Positions 56,357 to 64,000 of a stretch of DNA of 64,000 nucleotides are shown in pieces (the first letter of the stretch is position 1; each line of letters opens with the position of its first letter). The position numbers and the translations under genes are program-made. Origin of the DNA: Diphasiastrum complanatum (taxonomy: Eukaryota; Streptophyta; Lycopodiopsida; Lycopodiales; Lycopodiaceae); contig CM055097.1 of assembly GCA_029204225.1 (NCBI GenBank), forward strand, positions 1,533,414 to 1,597,413, given 5' to 3'. The notes below the pieces were generated by a model that was not told where the DNA came from, did not search any database, and worked only from the letters and a program-made list of their open reading frames with translations.

Positions 56357-56911
56357 TGTTAAGCTACCTACCTTCCATCTTTATCTATATGTAACTTACC
56401 TACTTTTCCACATGGCGTGTAAGCCATAAGACACCTAAGAAAATGCACCCTCGTACTCCTCCCCTTTTGCTCTAACTACTGGATAAACACCCTCTCATAC
56501 CTATACACCTCACCCTCTCACTTTACTTCTCCTAGAGTCTCCCTTACACCTCTCACACTTATTTTGGACACCTCAGCCACTTCCTCAAGGCTACACATTC
56601 CCTATAAAAGGACTAACTCGCCCCTCTCTCTCATTATTCATCTCCCATTCATTTTTGTTTTGCCTCTTGCTCTTGCTTCTATGTATGTAGGTGCTTGGAA
56701 GAAAGCTTGGAGCTATGGCTTGAGGAGGATCTATCAATCTTGGATTGGAACCACTTACACACACACACACTCACTTTCTCTTACCTCTTTCATCTCTCTC
56801 TCTCTAAAGCTTGGAGCTATGGCTTGAGGAGGATCTATCAAGCTTGGATTGGAACCATTTTTGGAACCACTTACACACACACACACACACACTCACTTTC
56901 TCTTACCTCTT

Positions 56912-56963
<52 letters not shown>

Positions 56964-57726
56964 CTTTCACACCATCCATAAGACTGAAGGCCATGCATGT
57001 CACACCATCCATGACTTGATGGCCATGCATGTCACAACATCCATAACTTGATGGCTTTGCATGTCACACCATCCATAGCTTAATGGTCATGCATGTCTGA
57101 TTTGGGAGTTGCATGTCTGTTGGAACTTGCATGTCTGATTTGGGAGCTTGCATGTCTGATTTGGGAATTTGCATGTATGATTTGAAGCTTGCATGTTGGA
57201 TCTAGAGCTTGCATGTCGGAACTAGAGCTTGCATGTCATACCATCCCTAGCCTAATGACTTTGCATGTTAAAATTGAAGCTTGCATGTCAGATTTGATTC
57301 ATGCATGTCATGCATCCTAATGTCGAATGCCTATACATGCTCTTTTCTTGATCAGTAAGCTTTTGCATGTCATAAGAAACCACTTTTCTTGGTAGAAGAT
57401 TCTTTAAGATCCAAAATTTGTTAACTTCTGGTTGATGTAAAAATCTAAGAATCCATCTTCTCAAAACCACTGTATATGTATTTGGCCTAGGGCCATTTGA
57501 TCTTGCATAATTTGAAAGAAAAATCCTTCGGGGGGGGGGGTCCCCATCTTGACCCCTCATCAAGTCTCTTGAATGAATGATTTTGTGATTGAAAGTTGAA
57601 TTTCTTCACTAAGTTTCGAGTTCTTTTCAAGTTCTATTCAACAGTGTTTTGTTGATTTGTTCTTTTTAAGTCACAACTTTTAAAGCCAGGACTTTAGAAT
57701 TAGTACACCTTCACTTCAAGTTCACA
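56357..57726 (+). mobile_element. 5' LTR of chromodomain-type Ty3/gypsy element
   Basis: Starts TGTTAAGCTACC and ends TTCACA, with a primer-binding site immediately after. The first 1.2 kb is nearly identical to the 3' LTR (62622 onward). TATAAAAGG at 56603-56611 is a good TATA box. A 104-bp internal tandem duplication (from 56704 and 56808, AGCTTGGAGCTATGGC) and longer CT tract are present here but not in the 3' LTR. 57000-57320 is an array of GCATGTC words. Confidence 0.85.
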
Positions 57727-57731
57727 ATTTA

Positions 57732-57746
57732 ATATCAGAGCCAAGG
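57732..57746 (+). other. Primer-binding site of the gypsy element
   Basis: ATATCAGAGCCAAGG resembles the TGGTATCAGAGCC site for initiator methionine tRNA, with the first bases changed. Confidence 0.7.
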
Positions 57747-58093
57747 TCTACTATTTTTTTTTTTTATGAAATTGATGTGAGGGCCTTGTGTATTCATTCT
57801 TGAAACAAATGCCAATACACAGGACTTTGTATGTTTACTTTCGAATAGATTTCCCTTCCGCTCGAATTTCCTTCTTCTTACAAGGTCTCTTTAATGAGCT
57901 AATAGACTCCATTTGGGGGATCCTTGAGAATTGGATCTCCAACTTGCTTTCTATTTTAGAGACAACACTTTGTTAATGCGAGCTTCTATCTTCCTTTTTG
58001 GAGAATGGCATTTCTCTGAATCACAAGTCTATTCATACTTTTTGCCTTGAGTTTGTGTATTTCAGGTGAATTCCAAAAACTCCAATCAAAGAT

Positions 58094-58830
58094 GGATAGC
58101 TCCTCACGAGGCTCTTCAAGCTCCTCTTCATCTATGTTGTCATCACCTCATGTTTCCTCCAAGTCAACTTCCTCTACTCGATCTAGGAAAAGGAGGTTTG
58201 CTAAGATTGATAATAAACTTTTTAAGTTTTCTAAGTTCGATGGAGATAGTAGCAATGAAGAGAGTTTGCTTGCCTGGATTTGAAATCTTGATACTTTCTT
58301 TGAGAAAAGTAGATACTCAAATCATTCCAAGATTCGATTTGCAACGTTACATCTAGATAAGTATGCATCTCTATGGTGGGCTGCTATGAAATCAAATCAC
58401 GAAGCTGCATCCACTTGGCATAGCTTTAAAAAGCAAAAATAAGCCCACTTTTTGCCAAAAGAATATAAGAAAGATACTTTAGCTGCTTGGGACATCTTTA
58501 AAAATGAGAAAGTAGTTGAGTATGTTGAGATTTTGGGAGTTACTTTTGAAAGTTCAGACTTTGCATTCCATTTCCAAGAAAGAACAGAAAAGGAAGTTCT
58601 ATTCGGGTTTGCATAGAAGTATACAATATGGCTTAGATCTAGTACAAGCTGATACTTTAGAACAAGTCCTATACTATGCTACCAGAATTGAGCTGCAGGA
58701 TAGTCATCGAAATGGAGGCGGGAACAAAAGGAAGGAACCTCCCACAAGAAAAGAGTCAACGCTTTTCCAAAGAACAAATGCAGGCCTATCGCAAGGAAGG
58801 AAGATGTTTCAAGTGTGGGGAAAAAACAAA
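58094..58830 (+). pseudogene. Ty3/gypsy gag
   Basis: Starts at the Met opening MDSSSRGSSSSSSSM, a serine-rich leader, followed by the gag signature FSKFDGDSSNEESLLAWI. A TGA follows at 58281-58283, and the frame reads on as NLDTFFEKSRYSNHSKIRFATLHLDKYASLWW, the core of the Retrotrans_gag domain, with a second stop near 58440. 58580-58700 has SGLHRSIQYGLDLVQADTLEQ, the usual gag C-terminal part. The zinc knuckle survives only as GRCFKCGEK in another frame (58797-58828); the His and last Cys are gone. Deletion and stops make gag non-functional. Confidence 0.8.
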
Positions 58831-59151
58831 CTCTGTCTAATTCTCTTTGATGCAGGCTCCTCTCATAATTTCATCTCTTTTAAGCTTGCACAAGAGATAG
58901 GAGTTGGTTCTTTTTCTGAATCTATGCTTAAGGCTAAAGGTGCTTTTGTTGATGGTGATGCAAACATTTACCTTGTAATTGGAAAACTTAAGCTCCAAAT
59001 CTCCGACTACTATGAACCTATAGAATTCATGGTAGGTCCTTTACATAGAGTAGATGTAATCTTAGGCATGCCTTGGCACAAAATGCACAATCCTCTGGTG
59101 GACTACAATAAGCATTTGATTTCATGGAAATGCACATTCTTTGGACAATAA
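58831..59151 (+). pseudogene. Ty3/gypsy protease
   Basis: The retropepsin site is LFDAGSSHNFIS (DAG in place of DSG/DTG; Ala at that position would be expected to impair it). Typical later blocks are GKLKLQISDYYEP and HRVDVILGMPWHKMHN, ending ISWKCTFFGQ at 59151. It is fused in frame to the tail of gag because the zinc-knuckle region is deleted. Confidence 0.8.
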
Positions 59152-60893
59152 TGGAAAAGACTTTTTATTAAAGTTTTTTTCTTGTTTTTCTGATGAGCTA
59201 CCAAAGTCCTTACCCCCTAAAAGACCTGAAGATCATACAATAGACATATTTCTTGGAAGTTCCATGCCCAATAGACCTCCCTATAGGGTAAGCCATTCTC
59301 AACAAGAAGAAATTTGTAAGCAAATTAATGACTTGTTAGAGAAAGGACTTATAAAACCCAATAACTCCCCCTATTGCTCTCCTGTATTTTTGGTACAAAA
59401 GAAAGATGGGAGTTTTAGGATGTGTGTGGACTATCATGCTTTAAACAAGATCACAATTAAGAATCGTTTTCCTATACCAAGAATAGATGACATTATGGAT
59501 AGGATAAATGGATTTTGTATCTTTAGTAGAATTGATTTGACAAGTGGATACCACCATATCAGAGTAGCACCTGAAAATGTCCATAAAACTGCTTTCAGGA
59601 CTAACTCTGGCCTTTATGAATTTTTAGTGGTACCATTTGGTCTTACTAATGCTCCCGCAACATTCAATAGAATGATGGAACAAATCTTTCGACCTCATAA
59701 ACGTTTTGTAGAAACATTCTTTGATGATATCTTAGTCTTCAGTGCAAATGAAGAAGAACATACAAGACATCTAGATATCGTCTTTAGAACCATACAAGAA
59801 AACTCACTTCTCATAAAAGGCAAGAAAAGCGAATTCTTTCTAAAAAAGATACACTTTCTAGGACATATGATTTCAAAGGAAGGAATCCAAATGGACCCTT
59901 CAAAGATTAAAGCCATACAAGACTGGCCTAAACAAAGAAATATTCATGAATTTCGGTCTTTCCTAGGCTTATGTTCCTATTATAGAAAGTTTATTCACCA
60001 TTTTGCTCATATAGCCTCTCCACTACATGAACTCACCAAGAAGAGGGTAAAATTTCATTGGTATAAGAAAGAGCAAAATGCCTTTGATACTCTGAAGCAT
60101 GCACTTACCACTAGACCTGTTCTTATCATTCCCGACCTTCGTAAGCCTTTCTTTGTGGGAGGGGATGCAAGTTTAGACTGTATTGGGGCAGTCTTAAACC
60201 AAGAAGGTCATGATGTAGCCTTTGAAAGCAGGGGCAGAAGTACAGTATGACATTTATGAAAAAGAACTTTTGGCCATTATTCATGCCCTTAAGTTATGGA
60301 AGCACTATCTTCTAGGAAATGATTTCCTAGATAAAACAAATCATCAAAGCCTTAGATACTTTCTCACCCAGCAATTAATTCGAGAAAAACATCTAAAATG
60401 GGCTAACTACCTTAGCATTTTCCATTTTCAGCTACTTCATCACCCAGGAAAGAACAATAAGGTTGCCGATGCATTATCAAGAATCCCCAAGGTCAACCAT
60501 ATTTCCCTAGCATATCATGAAGATTTCCTTCCTATGAAAAGTATGTATGCTAGTGATTCCAACTTCCAGCATATCTTTGAAATACTTGAAAGAAATCAAA
60601 GTCATAAAGATTATGTTTTGAAAGAAGGATATTTATTCAAAGAAGATAAGCTATGTATTCCCATAGCATTTAGAACCAAGATCCTTCAAGAAACCCATAG
60701 TCCACCCTATGCAGGACATAGGGGAATCCCTTCAACTCTGGAAGCTTTGAAAAGATTCTTTTATTGGCCTACCATGCATCAAGACACAAGGCATTATATA
60801 AATGCATGTCTAGTTTGTCAACACAATAAAGATGAGCGAGGATTAAAAACTCCAGGATTACTTCATCCCTTGCCTATTCCTGAAGCTCCCTAG
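59152..60893 (+). pseudogene. Ty3/gypsy reverse transcriptase, RNase H and integrase zinc finger
   Basis: RT has its full set of blocks: CFSDELPKSLPPKRPEDH, then LLEKGLIKPNNSPYCSPV, GSFRMCVDYHALNKITIKN, FSRIDLTSGYHHIRV, PFGLTNAPATFNRMM and the catalytic FFDDILVFS (about 59725). The connection FLGHMISKEGIQMDP and FLGLCSYYRKFI follow. RNase H opens with FVGGDASLDCIGAVLNQ. A frameshift at about 60230 leads to YDIYEKELLAIIHALKLWKHYLLG and VADALSRIP. The integrase HHCC finger is HSPPYAGHRGIPSTL...ACLVCQHNK (about 60695-60835). A TAG at 60891 interrupts before the integrase core. RT itself is one of the longest intact frames (370 codons). Confidence 0.9.
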
Positions 60894-61655
60894 GAACATA
60901 TTACCATGGACTTTATCTCTGGGTTCCCTAAAACCAAAAATGGAAATGAGATGATATGGACTATCATTGATAGATTTAGCAAACAGGCTCATTTTATTCC
61001 CTGTAAGAAAAAGCTTAAGGGACCCGAAGCTGCTCATTTGTTTATCTGTCACATCTTTAGGCTGCATGGACTACCCAAAAGTATAGTGTCGGATCGGGAT
61101 ACGAGATTTACTAGCAACTTTTGGAGAGCCCTTTTTGATAATCTGGGGACAACCCTTGAATTCTCTTCCTCCTTCCATCCCCAAACTGATGGTCAAAGTG
61201 ACTAATCGAACCATCATAGATTTGTTGAGAAATTATAGTGATCAGAAGACTCAATGGGAACACTATCTCCCTATACTAGAATTTGCTTACAATAATACCG
61301 TTCATTCTTCTACTGGTAAAGCGCCTTTTGAAGTAATGTATGGAAAACCTATTGTGCCTCCTGTATTAAGGACTAAAGAAAAGATATTTGCCTCAGATGA
61401 ATTTGTGCAGGATTATCAAGACACCTTTTCGAAGGTTCAGCAATCCATCGCAAGTGCACAACAGAAACAGCAAAAAAGTACAAATTTGCGTCGGAAGGCA
61501 ATCAAGTACGAAGAAGGGGAACTAGTTCTCCTAAAATCTAAAAAGAAAAGGCTCAGGAAAAAAAAGGGCAGCATGAAACTCTACCCAAAACTAGCCCAAA
61601 AGTATTATGGACCTTTTAAAGTCAAGAAAGTAATCAATGAGGTTACATGAGAACT
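60894..61655 (+). pseudogene. Ty3/gypsy integrase core and C-terminal domain
   Basis: The core runs MDFISGFPKTKNGNEMIWTI (first Asp), SKSIVSDRDTRFTSNFW (second Asp) and FHPQTDGQSD, where the catalytic Glu position (usually QSE) reads Asp and the frame ends in a stop at 61203-61205. An overlapping frame continues NRTIIDLLRNYSDQKTQWEHYLP, AYNNTVHSSTGKAPFEVMYGK and the basic C-terminus KLAQKYYGPFKVKKVI, stopping near 61650. Frameshift and probable catalytic change make it inactive. Confidence 0.85.
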
Positions 61656-62000
61656 TGACTTGCCTATTACTTGGAAAATCCATAACAAATTCCATGTAAG
61701 CCTGCTAAAGAAATTCAATGGTCCAGAACCAGAAGGATTTACAGATTCCGAACCTCCAGAAGTTCAAGGAACCGAAGAAATCCTTCAACCTGAGCAGATC
61801 TTGATGCACAAGACAAGAACTGGAAGAAAGGGGATAACTTCTACATTATACCTCCTCAAATCTAAGAACCTGAGCAGATCTTGATGCACAAGACAAGAAC
61901 TGGAAGAAAGGGGATAACTTCTACATTATACCTACTCAAATTTAAGAACTATCCTACTACAGATGCAAGATAGATGGAAGAAGAATTCTTCCAAGAGTAT
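61656..62000 (+). pseudogene. Chromodomain-like tail of the gypsy polyprotein, internally duplicated
   Basis: LPITWKIHNKFHVSLLKKFNG is the usual sequence before the chromodomain, and EEILQPEQILMHKT, LYLLKFKNYPTTDA and MEEEFFQEYPKIL resemble a chromodomain (a Trp expected before MEEE is TAG). An exact 80-bp tandem duplication (repeat units beginning about 61788 and 61868) breaks the domain. A chromodomain would tether new copies to particular chromatin; that role is family knowledge. Confidence 0.7.
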
Positions 62001-62621
62001 CCAAAAATTTTAAATGTTTATTTGAGAAATGTCCGTTGAGGACAACGCTTGATGCGTCGAAGGGGTGTAAAATTGTATAGACCCAAGAAATAAAGGCTAC
62101 CTAGTCTTCCATTCTTTTTGTATGAAACGTATTTTGAATATTAGAGCTTATTACTCTAACTGATGAAATATGAGTGCAAGTATCATATCCTGAAGACAAG
62201 AAATGAAACTGTAGATCAATGCTAACAGTTTGATATGCAGGTTCCAGAGATAGAATCTAATGATGAACCATTTCATGGTATGACTCCTAACCTTTTTTTA
62301 AGGGAATGTGCAGGTACTAAGAAGAGTACCTGAAGAATGAAGCTAAAGAAGCTTCTTAGAGCTTAAAGACGGTACCTAAAGAAGGCTCAATCGAGTCTAT
62401 AAAGATTGGGAGAAGAAACCAAAAGACTGATCACCCTTTGTGTCACACTCCACTATGATTGGGGATGGGCAACCCCTAGAAAAAAGGGCCTAGGAATTGA
62501 TGAAAAATATGCAAGGTAAGATGGACATATACAAAACCTTTCCCATGTCATGAAAAACACTTGGGTGAATCCCAATGTTGTAAACCAAGAAATATTCAAC
62601 TTGAAAGTGGCTAACATTAAA
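62001..62621 (+). other. Gypsy non-coding 3' internal region
   Basis: No open frame of note. The sequence leads to the 3' LTR with CTTGAAAGTGGCTAACATTAAA immediately before TGTTAAGC; a clean purine tract is not present, so the polypurine primer is degenerate or lies elsewhere. Confidence 0.5.
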
Positions 62622-63060
62622 TGTTAAGCTACCTACCTTCCATCTTTATCTATATGTAACTTACCTACTTTTCCACATGGCTTGTAAGAAGACACCTAAG
62701 AAAATGCGCCCTCGTACTCCTCCCCTTTTGCTCTAACTAATGGATAAACACCCTCTCGTACCTATACACCTCACCCTCTCACTTTACTTCTCCTAGAGTC
62801 TCCCTTACACCTCTCACACTTATTTTGGACACCACAGCCACTTCCTCAAGGCTACACATTCCCTATAAAAGGACTAACTCGCCCCTCTCACTCATTGTTC
62901 ATCTCTCATTCATTTTTGTTTTGCCTCTTGCTCTTGCTTCTATGTGTGTAGGTGCTTAGAAGAAAGCTTGGAGCTATGGCTTGAGGAGGATCTATCAAGC
63001 TTGGATTGGAACCATTTTTGGAACCACTTACACACACAAACTCACTTTCTCTTACCTCTT

Positions 63061-63094
<34 letters not shown>

Positions 63095-63659
63095 CTTTCA
63101 CACCATCCATAAGACTGAAGGCCATGCATGTCACACCATCCATGACTTGATGGCCATGCATGTCACAACATCCATAACTTGATGGCTTTGCATGTCACAC
63201 CATCCATGACTTGATGGCTTTGCATGTCACACCATCCATAGCTTAATGGTCATGCATGTCTGATTTGGGAGTTGCATGTCTGATTGGAACTTGCATGCCT
63301 GATTTGGGAGCTTGCATGTCTGATTTGGGATTTGCATGTATGATTTGAACTAGAGCTTGCATGTCATACCATCCCTAGCCTAATGACTTTGCATGATGAA
63401 ATTGAAGCTTGCATGTCAGATTTGATTCATGCATGTCATGCCTCCTAATGTCGAATGCCTATACATGCTCTTTTCTTGATCAGTAAGCTTTTGCATGTCA
63501 TAAGAAACCACTTTTCTTGGTAGAAGATTCTTTAAGATCCAAAATTTGTTAACTTCTGGTTGATGTAAAAATCTACGAACCCATCTTCCCAAAACCACTG
63601 TATATGTATTTGGCCTAGGGCCATTTGATCTTCAATAATTTGAAAGAAAAATCCTTCGG
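62622..63659 (+). mobile_element. 3' LTR of the gypsy element, truncated
   Basis: Near-identical to 56357-57533 but without the 104-bp duplication and with a shorter CT tract. Homology stops at AAATCCTTCGG (63659). The last 190 bp of the 5' LTR is missing here, so no 3' target-site duplication can be read. The GCATGTC word array is also present. Confidence 0.85.
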
Positions 63660-63896
63660 ACCCTTGGGATCTGCAGTCAGGCACAAATTTGGATGATTTA
63701 TCCTACCATGACTCTGACAAGTCTTAGTTGTATAGTTTTCATTACGTTCATGGAACATCATTGTACCCCATTTTGGTGCCATGTGGCCCAATATTATATA
63801 TTATGATGATCCTATTCACAGCATTGTCGTGATTCGGTATTGTTCTTTGTGGTTTTAGTTCAGTAACTTCGGTTTTATGGTTTATGGTTTATGGTT

Positions 63897-63961
<65 letters not shown>

Positions 63962-64000
63962 GGTTGAACAATGTTTCATTTAAGGCTTAGTAGGTTCAGA
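63660..64000. other. Unassigned sequence ending in (GA)n
   Basis: No continuation of the hAT-like frame is found here, which would be expected if the gypsy element simply interrupted it. A GA microsatellite lies at 63900-63958. Confidence 0.6.

Overview
The window is nuclear DNA of a land plant. The evidence is spliced genes with GT-AG introns, a plastid-type class 3 lipase, the 3' end of a plant alpha-amylase, and a dense nested landscape of Ty1/copia and Ty3/gypsy retrotransposons, CACTA and hAT DNA transposons, small foldback elements and very long (GA)n microsatellites. I cannot name the species. The retrotransposon load and scarcity of host genes suggest a large genome such as a fern, lycophyte or gymnosperm, but this is inference. 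There is no bacterial, plasmid or CRISPR content.

Layout. 1-2.1 kb: two broken copia reverse transcriptase/RNase H pieces facing each other. 2.1-5.2 kb: no recognisable gene. 5.2-7 kb: the gag end, primer-binding site and probable LTR of a copia family I call A (minus strand). 8.3-9.3 kb: another copia A piece (plus). 9.3-17.3 kb: a large inverted duplication with arms of about 2.8 kb. The left arm holds an intact 533-codon lipase gene (minus strand). The right arm holds its broken copy (plus strand), hit by a 148-bp foldback insertion, a nonsense codon and a 42-bp deletion. 19-21 kb: eroded gypsy. 22-28 kb: probable DNA-transposon territory, with a palindrome cluster, long (GA)n tracts, a spliced CACTA-associated gene with two stops, and an unrecognised broken gene. 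28.3-36 kb: copia B, copia A, and a nearly complete copia C coding region (all minus). 37-42.1 kb: gypsy scraps, then a copia D pol with polypurine tract and 3' LTR (plus). 42.1-42.8 kb: CACTA DUF4218-type fragment. 45.3-47.2 kb: copia A integrase and RT (plus). 47.5-48.2 kb: a tRNA-derived SINE-like repeat and a small inverted-repeat element. 48.7-49.4 kb: last two exons of an alpha-amylase gene (minus). 51.3-51.7 kb: gypsy scrap. 54.7-56.4 kb: palindromic end and BED-finger first part of a hAT-like transposase, cut off by a complete chromodomain-type Ty3/gypsy element with both LTRs (56.36-63.66 kb).

Working relations. The only clearly host genes are the lipase pair and the amylase end. The lipase copies are divergent (head to head), each with a duplicated upstream region containing a 68-bp repeat of variable copy number. 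All recognised retrotransposon coding regions carry stops, frameshifts or truncations, so none looks autonomous. Several palindrome or short-repeat clusters (22.74-23.17, 30.42-30.72, 47.19-47.30, 47.94-48.18 and 54.72-54.79 kb) are not explained by the named genes and are the main unexplained structure. I found no convincing novel multi-gene system.
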